Source: Candidatus Poribacteria bacterium (GTDB lineage Bacteria; Poribacteria; DTPJ01; WJIO01). From it: DNA of 49,430 nt. Made by a program: the position numbers and the translations under genes. Under the pieces are notes generated by a model. It was not told where the DNA came from. It was given only the letters and a program-made list of their open reading frames with translations, and ran no database searches. Position 1 is the first letter of the stretch, and every line of letters begins with the position of its first letter. Below, piece by piece: positions 33,001 to 40,836 of this stretch. Location: assembly GCA_014730235.1 (NCBI GenBank), contig WJIO01000133.1, positions 1 through 49,430 on the forward strand. Direction: 5' to 3'.

Positions 33001-33291
33001 CAGTTTCAGAAGGCCCTGGAGCTTGATTTTGAAATGCATCTGGCCCATTACAGTCTGGCATCATTATACATGGAACAGGGTATAAAGCTGGATAAGGCCC
33101 TGGAACATGCCCGGAAAGCTGTTGAGATAAATTCTTCTCCCAAATTTGTGGCTTTGCTGGCTGTTTTGTATTATGAAAAAGGTATGTATTCAGAAGCCAG
33201 AAGAGAAATAAAACGGGCTTTAGAAACAGAGCCTGATAATGAGAGATATAAAGCAATTTTGAGTGAAATTGAAAACAAACTGGAGAGATAA
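30043..33291 (+). CDS. membrane spermidine synthase-like protein with C-terminal TPR domain
   Basis: A 1082-residue three-part fusion. Residues about 25-500 are a polytopic membrane region in two related halves (LFFFSGATGLIYQIVWNRML and VSGFCGLAYEVLWTRVLTL open them). Residues about 510-780 are a spermidine synthase-type Rossmann methyltransferase-like fold with SAM loop ALVIGFGMGVTSWSISRHGV at about 568 and DDGRNFALTTDKKYD. Residues about 840-1080 contain six or so TPR units (SATAHTGLGLLYEKQGDLDKA...). True aminopropyltransferases have a catalytic Asp in a DxxDP loop; here the loop reads STGIIHP, so polyamine synthesis is doubtful. The ribosome binding site is weak. A 218-residue gene follows after 5 nt. 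Domain order is clear; the reaction is unknown. Confidence 0.85.
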   Translation: MFNLPKNVISVFGLAETDSDQSQSGKSYASVRLILLSLFFFSGATGLIYQIVWNRMLTLVFGSTVFAVTTVLTAFMAGMALGSFYFGRFIDKRGEPLKIYALMQLGIGIFALLLPFILDAVSLIYIPIHRNLQTSFYLLSLVKFILCFIVIIIPTTLMGGTLPVVSKFFTNRLGRLGWNIGLLYAVNTFGAVLGCFSAGFILIRGVGVSGTIYIAASINIVIALLSLYLYSRTGKISRDEVVTEEVQQPSDLPEWSGKLALVVIAVSGFCGLAYEVLWTRVLTLFLGSTTYAFTTMLSAFLCGIAMGSFILARFVDKRKNLFAILGVIQICIGLSAVLLVPVFGKLYSIGTSFVKPGWWNFISSRFTLSFLVMLVPTMLMGATFPLVVKIYSRSFRHLGQSIGNVYSINTLGSIFGSFMTGFVFIPLIGIQRSIIIIAFLNAAAGTVVSILSATYSSSLMNQERHSSNMIYIIPPSVAILIMALVSIFIDMEKPLTEYTSIFKGTGIANKMLFYEEDIDASVTVVEDTQNVRRAFVDANQAAEDSRWDLPSHSVIGHLPILLHPEPENALVIGFGMGVTSWSISRHGVEVDAVEISPGMIKANKYFTKINNNVLDEPLVNLYLDDGRNFALTTDKKYDMISTGIIHPLVSANSAGFYTIDFYDICKRILSEDGIMCQWVPLHRVPEEHYRMIVRTFKSAFPHTTLWFKYTPDFVILIGMPKKLKIDYMDFKNRMSKPGVKEDLALVNMDDPVAFLDSFMMDEDNVEQYAGDGPLHTDNRPRMEFFGTTMGNTTIQNIRGMMPYRESVLPFLTNLGSNANEIKEQLKNAYQATEYVIAGQIFYVTGDFENSIRQYRMALDMNPQDENARWLMSYVENVLDEEALDEYKEIVEVQPDSATAHTGLGLLYEKQGDLDKAVEEFKTAIQLDPTIAVARINLGAIYMKMGMIDEAIEQYEALVNTEAGSAVIHGRLGDLYRAKGDYTRAEQQFQKALELDFEMHLAHYSLASLYMEQGIKLDKALEHARKAVEINSSPKFVALLAVLYYEKGMYSEARREIKRALETEPDNERYKAILSEIENKLER

Positions 33292-33296
33292 GTATT

Positions 33297-33953
33297 ATGA
33301 GCGAAGATATAAACCCTATCCTTCAGGAATGGGATAAAGACCCAAATTCAGATAAAATTAGGATGATTACAGGTGCTGATGGCAGGGACAAAATCCAGAT
33401 ACGCATAAAATTCGGTCTTTTGCAGATGGAATCCGATGGAAGACCCGATGGTAAAAGACCCTATGGCAAAGAATCCCTCCTGGAACATTACCTGTCATTG
33501 ATTGAAATATATAAAAAAGAATACGGTAACGATGATGGTTTTACTTTGGATAACCATGACTGTGAGCGCTTAAGAGATGAATCTATTCAGTATTACCACA
33601 GATATGTCACTTTGTTTGAACTAAGCGATTACAGACGCGCAGAGCGGGATACTGCCAGAAATCTCAGGGTGTTGGCATTACTGAAAAAATATGCCGAACT
33701 TCAGGACGATGCAAACTCTCTGGAACAATATAAACCTTATATCACTATGATGAATGCCAGATCAAAGGCGATCCTCCTTATGAAGGAAGATAAATATGGC
33801 GATGCCTTGACAAGCATAAATAAAGCTATAAATTCAATAATAGATTTCTATAGAGAAAGCAACTACGATGAAAAAAAGATTGAGGAAAGTCAAGAGCTTA
33901 AAATCCTGAGAGAATCGGCAATAGATATAAGGAATAAATGGGAAAGTAAGTAA
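33297..33953 (+). CDS. conserved hypothetical protein, helical
   Basis: A 218-residue soluble protein without signal or membrane segments. It has a distinctive early block KIQIRIKFGLLQMESDGRPDGKRPYGKES that I associate with uncharacterised proteins of planctomycete-like genomes; the rest is charged helices, with a TPR-like stretch near residues 150-185 (ARSKAILLMKEDKYGDALTSINKAI). It begins 5 nt after the spermidine synthase-like/TPR gene and is very likely co-translated with it, so it may be a partner of that membrane protein. Function unknown. Confidence 0.75.
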   Translation: MSEDINPILQEWDKDPNSDKIRMITGADGRDKIQIRIKFGLLQMESDGRPDGKRPYGKESLLEHYLSLIEIYKKEYGNDDGFTLDNHDCERLRDESIQYYHRYVTLFELSDYRRAERDTARNLRVLALLKKYAELQDDANSLEQYKPYITMMNARSKAILLMKEDKYGDALTSINKAINSIIDFYRESNYDEKKIEESQELKILRESAIDIRNKWESK

Positions 33954-33977
33954 TTAGTATTTACTGTTTTTTTTGCA

Positions 33978-34101
33978 AATAATTCTAAAAAGTAAAGATT
34001 AGTTTCTGTCATTCCTGCTTCAAGCTTTTTCAAAAAGCTTGAAGCAGGAATGACAAGCTGAGAGAATTTTCAATTATTACCACACTAAAACCGGAAGAAC
34101 C
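33978..34101. repeat. dispersed MITE copy 7 (perfect hairpin core)
   Basis: The core at 34008-34054 is a perfect 47-nt inverted repeat (23-bp arms around one base), containing AAGCTTTTTCAAAAAGCTT. The A-type arm and the right terminal repeat ACTAAAACCGGAAGAACC follow. The left end is decayed (TAATTCTAAAAAG, C-type). It occupies most of the 207-bp gap between convergent genes. Confidence 0.75.
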
Positions 34102-34160
34102 ATCTTATATATGATTAGGTGACCGATTTTAGTAATATTTTTTCTCTCCATCAAACAAAA

Positions 34161-34607
34161 TTACGCTTCTGCCAAAACGTTCTGATCGTATTCACTTTCC
34201 AGGCGCAGTTTATGCTTTGATTCCTGTTGAGACATAAAGTTAAGGAGTTTTTTGAGCTTTGCATCGGATGCGTTGGAAGCCATATCATCATAAAGTTTAA
34301 CTGAGCTTTCTTCTCTTTTCATGGCCATAATCAATATATCCTGGTATTCCATATCAGGCTTAAATTCCACATCCACAAGATAATCGCTTATTTTCAAATC
34401 AGGTGTATCTTTGATTTTCAGATCCGGGATATCTTCCTTACTCATATCCTGCAGAAATTCCTTATGTTTAACTTCCTCTTCCATCAATTCACTAAACATA
34501 ACCTGAGCGCTTTTCTTTTCCACCATACCACCGAGTTTTTTATACAGTTCAGCGGCTTCTATTTCTTTTTCTACAGCAAAATTCATTATTTCTTCATATG
34601 TTGGCAA
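34161..34607 (-). CDS. rubrerythrin/ferritin-like diiron protein
   Basis: A 148-residue four-helix protein. Diiron ligand candidates are the glutamates in EKEIEAAELYKKL, the ELMEEEVKHKEFL motif (E...ExxH), EESSVKLYDDM in helix 3 and QQESKHKLRLE (ExxH) in helix 4, the spacing seen in rubrerythrin-type ferritin-like proteins. There is no C-terminal rubredoxin domain with CxxC pairs. A repeated motif, PDLKIKDTPDLKISDY, links the two helix pairs. Such proteins reduce peroxide or store iron in anaerobes. The start is TTG with a strong TTTGGAGG 7 nt upstream. It is a single gene upstream of a repeat copy. Confidence 0.85.
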   Translation of the reverse strand: MPTYEEIMNFAVEKEIEAAELYKKLGGMVEKKSAQVMFSELMEEEVKHKEFLQDMSKEDIPDLKIKDTPDLKISDYLVDVEFKPDMEYQDILIMAMKREESSVKLYDDMASNASDAKLKKLLNFMSQQESKHKLRLESEYDQNVLAEA

Positions 34608-34689
34608 TTTTTACCTCCAAATTTGAAGTAAAATAGTTAATTTTTACAACTCTCGAATACTAAACAACTCATATATAATATGTTATTCC

Positions 34690-35445
34690 CTAAAACAGGG
34701 AATCAGCTTCCAGTTTACGGCATTGATCAACAATTTCCATGGCCTTTTCAACCTGTGACTTGTCACCCTCTATTAAAAGCCATACAGAACCTTCTGCTCC
34801 TGCAACGCCGCCAGCAGCTACCTGAATAGCTTTTACACCTGCTAGTATCTCCAGGGCTTCAATTTCGGTAACTATATGTCCTGATACAGGCATCAGCGTC
34901 GGCGCACCGCCCATATATTCATCAGCAGACCTGACACTTTTGCTAATTTCGTTCATATCAGCATATACGCTTTTTTCTAATCCAACTGGTAGTATAAGGT
35001 GAATTTTTCTGGCTACAACAGTTCCTATAGTGCCGCCTATAGTGCCTCCTGTAGTATGCCCGATAAGTATGCCACCCATTTTCTGCTGGTAATTAACAGC
35101 ATTACAGCCTTTAATGAAAACATCCCCCTTCTTCATCTCAGCCACAGACTCCACCGATGTTATACCTTCAACACCCTCACCATTTTTCAGAACAACATCT
35201 GGCAAAGATGCGGAAAGCTTTACACCACCTCTGGCTCCGCTTGAGGGGAGAACTCTACCTGTTACATAGCCGCTCCTGTCAAAACTTTCACCTGTTACTT
35301 CCTCAACAACCCGGCCGTTGGTAGTACCTTTGGCAATGGATACAATACCTTCTTTCAATGCTTTTCTGACAATTTCCATGGCTGCAACACCTTTAGCAAT
35401 AAGCCTTTTGGATTCAGGAACAGTCAGAGTAACATGAGCTTTCAT
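34690..35445 (-). CDS. conserved hypothetical protein
   Basis: A 251-residue soluble protein. It begins MKAHVTLTVPESKRLIAKGV, followed by IVSIAKGTTNGRVVEEVTGE, GDVFIKGCNAVNY, glycine-rich GGILIGHTTGGTIGGTIGTV and HLILPVGLEKSV. This pattern resembles an uncharacterised family that I recall from bacteria and methanogens; I cannot name it. The glycine-rich loop and the KGCNAV segment suggest a small-molecule or nucleotide binding site. A clear TAGGAGGG precedes the ATG. It shares the minus strand with the ferritin-like gene 83 nt downstream and may be co-transcribed. Function unknown. Confidence 0.75.
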   Translation of the reverse strand: MKAHVTLTVPESKRLIAKGVAAMEIVRKALKEGIVSIAKGTTNGRVVEEVTGESFDRSGYVTGRVLPSSGARGGVKLSASLPDVVLKNGEGVEGITSVESVAEMKKGDVFIKGCNAVNYQQKMGGILIGHTTGGTIGGTIGTVVARKIHLILPVGLEKSVYADMNEISKSVRSADEYMGGAPTLMPVSGHIVTEIEALEILAGVKAIQVAAGGVAGAEGSVWLLIEGDKSQVEKAMEIVDQCRKLEADSLF

Positions 35446-35478
35446 TTTGCCCTCCTATTATATAGTTTTCATTTTATA

Positions 35479-35647
35479 GTAATCGTTAAAAAATGAAGAT
35501 TTTTATAAAAAAACAAGCCTAAATTTTTGTCATTCCTGCGGAAGCAGAAATCCAGAAGTATCAGCACAAATACTGGATTTCTGCTTCCGCAGGAATGACA
35601 GGCTGAGAAAATTTTCAAATTATTACCACACCAAACCCGGAAGAACC
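35479..35647. repeat. dispersed MITE copy 8 (169 bp)
   Basis: The left end is C-type (GTAATCGTTAAAAAATGAAG) without the usual terminal repeat; the right end is CCAAACCCGGAAGAACC. Flanks ATTTTATA (35471-35478) and ATTTTATC (35648-35655) match 7/8. The long core has mirrored units TCCAGAAGTATC and TACTGGATTTCTGCTTCCGC. Confidence 0.75.
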
Positions 35648-35656
35648 ATTTTATCT

Positions 35657-35800
35657 AACTACTATACTTTTGCACTTTTTATATATCAAAACGGTAAATG
35701 CAGATTTCATAAGGGTTATCGGCGTAGGGACACGGCATGCCGTATCCCTACAAGCGCATAAATACTATGTCTTTTAAAAAAGTGCGAAAGTATAGCAACT
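35657..35800. repeat. second MITE-like element with nested palindrome (about 144 bp)
   Basis: Terminal inverted repeats CTATACTTTTGCACTTTTT (left, 35662-35680) and its near-complement ending GTGCGAAAGTATAG (right) match 18 of 19. The middle has a separate near-perfect palindrome at 35724-35751, GTAGGGACACGGCA paired with TGCCGTATCCCTAC, a type seen dispersed in many bacterial genomes. It sits directly beside MITE copy 8, so this 396-bp gap is almost all mobile sequence. Confidence 0.65.
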
Positions 35801-35841
35801 AAACACCTTTTTATTGTATGTATAAATAACACTTGTTGAAT

Positions 35842-37188
35842 TTATTCCAAATAACCTAAATCTTTTAGACGTTTCTTCACTTCTTGACTATAAATAATAT
35901 TATGTTTTTCAATTTCAAGTTTATCTTGTAATTCTTTATTTGTCTGTATAATGAAATCCAATTTTTCTCGCATAGAATCAATTATATATTTTTCAGAAGA
36001 AATATCCTTTTCGTTATTTATATCAGTCATAAATATAAGGGAATCTTTAGGAAGAAGTCTGTAAATGAATCTTTTTGCTATGGAATTTCCATTTAAATTT
36101 TTTTTATCACAGCGGAAATACTTATATTGAGCATTTCTCAAAACATAATATTTAGGATGTTTTTTACTCATTTTGCTTTCCGATAATATATATCGCTTAT
36201 GAATTTTAGCATCACTATTCAGAACCTCAAGCAAACTTATTCCCTGAGTTTCGAGATCTGCTCCAAGTAAAGTGGAAATTGTTGTCAGTATATCAATACA
36301 TTCCACCAAGCTATTACAATTCCCTACAATTTGCTGTTCCGGAAGTTTCATAATTAAAGGTATTCTAATAAGTTCTTCATATGGAAATCCACCATGACCC
36401 AATATTCCGTATTTATTCCTAAAAAAATGTTTTAAAAAAGGAGCAAAATCAAACTTACCATGATCATTAAATACTTCACCATGATCAGAAGTTATAAAAA
36501 ATAAACTTTCACTATATCTATTAATATCTTTTAAAAATTCTATAATATCGCCAATATTTTTATCAAAATATGAAATAGAATTATCATAATTATTAATACT
36601 TTTATTGAGAGATTCTATCTTTTTTCTATGATGATTAAGTTTTATATTTGAGACTTCTTTAGAACATTTACTAAATTTTACTTGATCTTTCGGAAAATTA
36701 TATGGGATGTGAGTGTCTGAAAACCAGAGAACAGCAAATATTTTAAAGTCTTTGTTTTTTTCTAACCAACTACAAAATTTTTCCACTACTTCACAAGCTG
36801 TTATTTTATGACCAATTTCTGACCAGAGTAATGGAAAATAATCATCAAAATCTTTATCAAGATTTACATGATGGGATACATGTTCTATTGTGGAAAATAA
36901 AGCACTTCGGAATCCAAATTCATTTGTGATATTTGGTAAGGTTACGATATTATCGGATAAAGCGTCTTCAGGAGTTTCAACCCCATGCACGCCGGGATAT
37001 AAACCTGTAAGTAGAGATGTAGCAACAGGTCTTGTCCAGGTTGATTGTGAATAAGCATTTCTAAATACTAATGATTCAGTTGCCAAAATGTCAATACAAG
37101 GGCTTGTATTACGTTCATAATCATAGCATGATAAGTGATCTGGTCTAAGCGAATCAGCAATAATTATTATTATACTATTAATTTCCAT
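35842..37188 (-). CDS. sulfatase-fold (alkaline phosphatase superfamily) protein, Thr-type
   Basis: A 448-residue protein with the sulfatase/phosphatase fold. It opens IIIIIADSLRPDHLSCYDY (metal-ligand Asp 12), has SQSTWTRPVATSLLTGLYPG at the active-site position, then FSDTHIPYNFP and the metal site FITSDHGEVFNDHG. Aligned with the sulfatase motif CxPSRxxLLTG, the cysteine that becomes formylglycine is T52 and the arginine is Ala, so it is not a standard sulfatase; a phosphohydrolase or phosphotransferase is more likely. The C-terminal RLKDLGYLE is a common family ending. The gene is visibly more AT-rich than its neighbours and has no clear ribosome binding site, which suggests acquisition by transfer. 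There is no signal peptide. Confidence 0.8.
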   Translation of the reverse strand: MEINSIIIIIADSLRPDHLSCYDYERNTSPCIDILATESLVFRNAYSQSTWTRPVATSLLTGLYPGVHGVETPEDALSDNIVTLPNITNEFGFRSALFSTIEHVSHHVNLDKDFDDYFPLLWSEIGHKITACEVVEKFCSWLEKNKDFKIFAVLWFSDTHIPYNFPKDQVKFSKCSKEVSNIKLNHHRKKIESLNKSINNYDNSISYFDKNIGDIIEFLKDINRYSESLFFITSDHGEVFNDHGKFDFAPFLKHFFRNKYGILGHGGFPYEELIRIPLIMKLPEQQIVGNCNSLVECIDILTTISTLLGADLETQGISLLEVLNSDAKIHKRYILSESKMSKKHPKYYVLRNAQYKYFRCDKKNLNGNSIAKRFIYRLLPKDSLIFMTDINNEKDISSEKYIIDSMREKLDFIIQTNKELQDKLEIEKHNIIYSQEVKKRLKDLGYLE

Positions 37189-37234
37189 TATCTAATTATA
37201 ATTTGTTCATCATATTGAGCAGCATATTAGTGTC

Positions 37235-37269
37235 TAATACAGGCTGTGTGACTCACACAGCCTGTATTA
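37235..37269. terminator. perfect 17-bp hairpin after ilvC
   Basis: TAATACAGGCTGTGTGA and its exact complement are separated by one base, 10 nt after the ilvC stop. The position suggests the 3' end of the ilv operon, though no T-run follows. Confidence 0.7.
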
Positions 37270-37279
37270 TCCATATTAA

Positions 37280-38272
37280 CTACTTCTTAAGCCAGCTCAT
37301 CATACCCCGAAGTTCTTTACCAACTTTTTCAACCACAAGATCGTTGGTCTGATTATGAAGGGCGTTAAAGACCGGTCTGCCTGCCTGGTTTTCCAGTATC
37401 CACTCCCGGGCGAATTCGCCGCTCTGGATTTCCTTCAGCATCTTTTTCATCTCAGCGCGAGTATCATCAGTAATGACTCTGGGGCCTCTTGTAAGGTCGC
37501 CGTATTCGGCTGTATCGCTGACGGAATAGCGCATGTATTCCAGACCACCTTCGTAAATAAGGTCAACGATCAATTTAAGCTCGTGCAGGCATTCAAAATA
37601 AGCTATCTCGGGCTGATAACCGGCTTCCACCAGCGTATCAAAAGCGGCTTTAATAAGTTCAGTTACGCCGCCGCATAGAACAGCCTGTTCACCAAACAGA
37701 TCGGTTTCAGTTTCCTCAGCAAATGTTGTCTCGATAACACCGGCTCTAGTTCCTCCGATGCCCTTTGCATAGGCCAGGGCGTTGGCCTTAGCGTTACCAG
37801 AGTGATCCTGATAGACGGCTATAAGGCACGGTACCCCAACACCTTCCACGTAGACTCTTCTGAGCAGATGTCCCGGGCCTTTGGGGGCGATCATTATAAC
37901 ATCAATCTCCGGCGGCGGAACGATTTGACCGAAGTGAATGTTAAAACCATGAGAAAATACCAGGGTTTTGCCTTCAACCATATGTGGAGCAACGAAGGAT
38001 TTGTATACTTTCGCCTGGACATCATCGGGAACCAGCATCTGGATGAAGTCACCTTCTTTGGCGGCTTCTTCTGCCGATACTGGTTTAAATCCATGTTCCA
38101 CAGCCAGCTTCCAGTTTTCCGTTCCCTCCAACTCGCTGACTATTACATCAACGCCGCTGTCCCGAAGATTTTGAGCTTGGGAATGACCTTGACTTCCGTA
38201 TCCTATAATAGCGACTTTTTTTCCGCTAAGAAGTCCGAGATCAGCATCTTCATCATAATACATTTTAGCCAT
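37280..38272 (-). CDS. ilvC: ketol-acid reductoisomerase
   Basis: A 330-residue class I enzyme that converts 2-acetolactate to 2,3-dihydroxyisovalerate (and the isoleucine analogue) using NADPH and Mg2+. The N-terminal Rossmann site is [23 protein letters not shown]; the Mg site residues lie in [21 protein letters not shown] and [27 protein letters not shown] is the usual C-terminal landmark. The length is normal for the short form. AGGAG precedes the ATG. It is the last gene of the ilvD-ilvB-ilvN-ilvC series; a palindromic insertion separates it from ilvN, and a strong hairpin follows it. Confidence 0.97.
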   Translation of the reverse strand: MAKMYYDEDADLGLLSGKKVAIIGYGSQGHSQAQNLRDSGVDVIVSELEGTENWKLAVEHGFKPVSAEEAAKEGDFIQMLVPDDVQAKVYKSFVAPHMVEGKTLVFSHGFNIHFGQIVPPPEIDVIMIAPKGPGHLLRRVYVEGVGVPCLIAVYQDHSGNAKANALAYAKGIGGTRAGVIETTFAEETETDLFGEQAVLCGGVTELIKAAFDTLVEAGYQPEIAYFECLHELKLIVDLIYEGGLEYMRYSVSDTAEYGDLTRGPRVITDDTRAEMKKMLKEIQSGEFAREWILENQAGRPVFNALHNQTNDLVVEKVGKELRGMMSWLKK

Positions 38273-38304
38273 TTTCTAATCTCCTGTTTTGATTTTTACC
38301 AATT

Positions 38305-38426
38305 ACCTGAAAATATTGTCTTTTGTAGGTTGGGTTGAGTCTGCGAAACCCAACTTTTCTGCTGATGTGTTTCGCAGACTCAACCCAACCTAAACGGTAT
38401 TATTTATCAATTCAGTATTTTCAGGT
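38305..38426. repeat. palindromic insertion between ilvN and ilvC
   Basis: A perfect 23-bp inverted repeat (38327-38349 and 38369-38391), beginning AGGTTGGGTTGAGTC, lies inside an outer perfect 11-bp inverted repeat ACCTGAAAATA/TATTTTCAGGT (38305-38315 and 38416-38426). The outer copy abuts the ilvN stop codon. The TAGGTTGGGTTGAG...CGAAACCCAAC unit is a dispersed repeat type met in many bacteria. I see no target duplication. Confidence 0.65.
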
Positions 38427-38902
38427 TACTTGCCTCTTACTATAGCAACTCTACCCGAACGGGCTATCTCTTTAATCCCATAGGGATTAAGTATATTAAT
38501 TAACGCGGCTATTTTTTCTTCGTTGCCTGTAACAGCTATAATCATGGCCTCGTGACCAACGTCAACGATGTTGGCCCGGAAGATGTCGGCTATGTGTATA
38601 ATCTCCGATCTGTTTCCGGGTTGGGATGATACTTTTATCATAACAAGTTCCCGCTCAACATGCTTTTCCGTACTCAGATCGTTGACTTTTATAACATCAA
38701 CCAACCGGTTTAGCTGTTTGGTTATCTGTTCCAGTATTTTATCATCACCCCGGGCGACGATTGTCATCCTCGAAACAGTCGTGTCCTCGGTTTCAGCCAC
38801 GTTAAGACTATCTATGTTATAACCACGACCACTGAATAATCCTGCCACCCTGGCCAGCACTCCGGATTTATTTTCCACCAGAACCGAAATTGTATGTCTC
38901 AT
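38426..38902 (-). CDS. ilvN: acetolactate synthase small (regulatory) subunit
   Basis: A 158-residue regulatory subunit (also named IlvH). The N-terminal ACT domain is RHTISVLVENKSGVLARVAGLFSGRGYNIDSLNV, the valine-binding signature of this family; the C-terminal ALS_ss domain ends GIKEIARSGRVAIVRGK. It binds the large subunit, raises its activity and gives valine feedback. GGAGG lies 9 nt before the ATG. It follows ilvB by 53 nt and precedes ilvC. Confidence 0.96.
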   Translation of the reverse strand: MRHTISVLVENKSGVLARVAGLFSGRGYNIDSLNVAETEDTTVSRMTIVARGDDKILEQITKQLNRLVDVIKVNDLSTEKHVERELVMIKVSSQPGNRSEIIHIADIFRANIVDVGHEAMIIAVTGNEEKIAALINILNPYGIKEIARSGRVAIVRGK

Positions 38903-38955
38903 TATCTTATACCTCCGTAATCAGGAAATTTCAATATCTAATCGGAATGAAAAGC

Positions 38956-40635
38956 TTATGCCATACCTTCAATGATTCCGATCATCTCGTGTATTGATGC
39001 ACCGGCTGGAACCATTGGGAAAACGTTCTCGCTTCGGTCTACTATGAAATCCAAGAATACGGGGCCTGGTGTTTCCAGGGCCTTGTCAATTGCTTTTCTT
39101 ACTTCGTCTGGTCTTGCTGCCCGGATGCCTGTGGCGCCAAAAGCTTCTGCCACTTTCACAAAATCCGGGTTTGTTACAAGATCAACCCCGGAAAGCCGAC
39201 CATCATAAAATAGGTCCTGCCATTGGCGAACCATACCTAAAAAGCTGTTATTCAGTATAGCGACTTTAACAGGAAGTTTATTTGCCACAGCAGTAGTGAT
39301 CTCCTGTATATTCATCTGGATACTACCATCGCCGGCAATATCAAATACTATTTTGTCCGGACATCCCACCTGAGCACCTATAGCCGCTGGAAAGCCATAT
39401 CCCATTGTACCTAGACCGCCTGATGACAGGAATGTTCGTGGTCTCGTATATTTATAGAATTGTGCAGCCCACATCTGGTTTTGTCCTACCTCTGTGACGA
39501 TTATGGCCTCACCCTTTGTGGCTTCATAGATCTGTTCCACAACGTATTGGGGTTTTATGATATCATCACCTTGATTATAACACAATGGATATTTCTTTTT
39601 CCATGCGTCTATCTGTTCTATCCAGGATTCTGCGGAAGGATTCTCTATCCGTTTTGTTAATTCAGTAAGTATATTCCTGGCATCGCCAACTATGGGAACA
39701 TCAACATCCACATTTTTACTGATAGCCGCAGGATCAATATCGATATGTATAATCTTGGCATTAGGCGCAAAGGTTTCAAGCTTTCCGGTAACTCTGTCAT
39801 CAAATCTTGAACCAACAGCAATCAGGAGATCGCAGTTGGTTACAGCATGGTTTGCGTAACCAGTCCCGTGCATACCAAGCATACCCAGTGACAGACGATG
39901 TGTTTCCGGAAAACTTCCCAGTCCCAGAAGCGTAGTAGTAACAGGAATCTGGGCTTTTTCCGCCAGTTGTTTCAGTTCTTCATGGGCGCCGGATATTATC
40001 GCCCCTCCACCCACATATAAAACTGGTTGTTTTGCCGCATTAATTATTTCCGCAGCTTTATCAATCTGTTTGGGATGACCGGAGTAAGTTGGTTTGTATC
40101 CCCGAATTTTAATATTTTCGGGGTAGACAAATTCAGTCTCTGTCCGTTGAGCGTCCTTTGCAATATCGATAACCACTGGTCCCGGTCTGCCGGTTCTGGC
40201 AATATGGAAAGCCTCTTTGACTGTTACTGCCAGTTCTTCCACGCTCTTTATCAGGTAATTATGCTTGGTAATAGGGCGTGTAATACCAGTCACGTCAGCT
40301 TCCTGGAAAGCGTCGTTGCCGATAAGGTGTGAATATACCTGTCCGGTAATGGCCACAATAGGAACTGAGTCCATGTATGCCGTAGCTATACCTGTAACAA
40401 GGTTAGTCGCGCCGGGGCCGGATGTGGCAATACACACACCCACTTTGCCTGTTGCTCTTGCATATCCATCGGCGGCATGGGCTGCTCCCTGCTCATGACG
40501 GGTAAGGTAATACTTTATGGCTGGTTCATCATACAGAGCATCGAATATATCAATAACCGATCCCCCGGATATACCAAACATCACTTCAACGCCTTCTTTT
40601 TTAAGGCATTCCAGGAGTATTTTTGCTCCTTTCAT
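38956..40635 (-). CDS. ilvB: acetolactate synthase large (catalytic) subunit
   Basis: A 559-residue ThDP- and FAD-dependent enzyme that makes 2-acetolactate or 2-aceto-2-hydroxybutyrate. The catalytic glutamate lies in [18 protein letters not shown], the FAD/middle domain in [15 protein letters not shown], and the ThDP-Mg motif in [15 protein letters not shown] ending in NN. The length is normal. The start is uncertain: ATG 40635 begins [15 protein letters not shown], but TTG codons at 40641 and 40650 are in frame and AGGGG lies just before the latter. It is in the ilv operon, downstream of ilvD with a palindrome and a MITE copy in between. Confidence 0.96.
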   Translation of the reverse strand: MKGAKILLECLKKEGVEVMFGISGGSVIDIFDALYDEPAIKYYLTRHEQGAAHAADGYARATGKVGVCIATSGPGATNLVTGIATAYMDSVPIVAITGQVYSHLIGNDAFQEADVTGITRPITKHNYLIKSVEELAVTVKEAFHIARTGRPGPVVIDIAKDAQRTETEFVYPENIKIRGYKPTYSGHPKQIDKAAEIINAAKQPVLYVGGGAIISGAHEELKQLAEKAQIPVTTTLLGLGSFPETHRLSLGMLGMHGTGYANHAVTNCDLLIAVGSRFDDRVTGKLETFAPNAKIIHIDIDPAAISKNVDVDVPIVGDARNILTELTKRIENPSAESWIEQIDAWKKKYPLCYNQGDDIIKPQYVVEQIYEATKGEAIIVTEVGQNQMWAAQFYKYTRPRTFLSSGGLGTMGYGFPAAIGAQVGCPDKIVFDIAGDGSIQMNIQEITTAVANKLPVKVAILNNSFLGMVRQWQDLFYDGRLSGVDLVTNPDFVKVAEAFGATGIRAARPDEVRKAIDKALETPGPVFLDFIVDRSENVFPMVPAGASIHEMIGIIEGMA

Positions 40636-40663
40636 TTTCAATTTTATCAACCCCTATATACTT

Positions 40664-40705
40664 GATCATTGCCGGACATTTTTATAAAAATGTCCGGCAA
40701 TGATC
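40664..40705. terminator. perfect 42-nt palindrome between ilvD and ilvB
   Basis: A fully self-complementary sequence centred on ACATTTTTATAAAAATGT. If MITE copy 9 and one of its target copies are removed, this palindrome lies just after the ilvD stop, so it probably formed the original 3' structure of ilvD, as an attenuator or RNA-stabilising hairpin inside the operon. Confidence 0.7.
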
Positions 40706-40715
40706 TGATTTATTC

Positions 40716-40834
40716 GGTTTTTCCGGGTTCAGTGTGGTTATAATTGAAAATTCTCTCAGCTTGTCATTCCTGCAAGGCAGGAATGACAGCATAAAGAAGT
40801 CTCTTATCTTTACCACACTGAACCCGGAAGAGCC
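40716..40834. repeat. dispersed MITE copy 9 (119 bp, perfect target duplication at the ilvD stop)
   Basis: Terminal repeats are GGTTTTTCCGGGTTCAGTGT and ACTGAACCCGGAAGAGCC. Perfect 8-bp flanks ATTTATTC are at 40708-40715 and 40835-40842; the right copy contains the ilvD stop codon (minus-strand GAATAAAT). The A arm is on the left, the B arm on the right, and the core is short. Confidence 0.92.
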
Positions 40835-40836
40835 AT

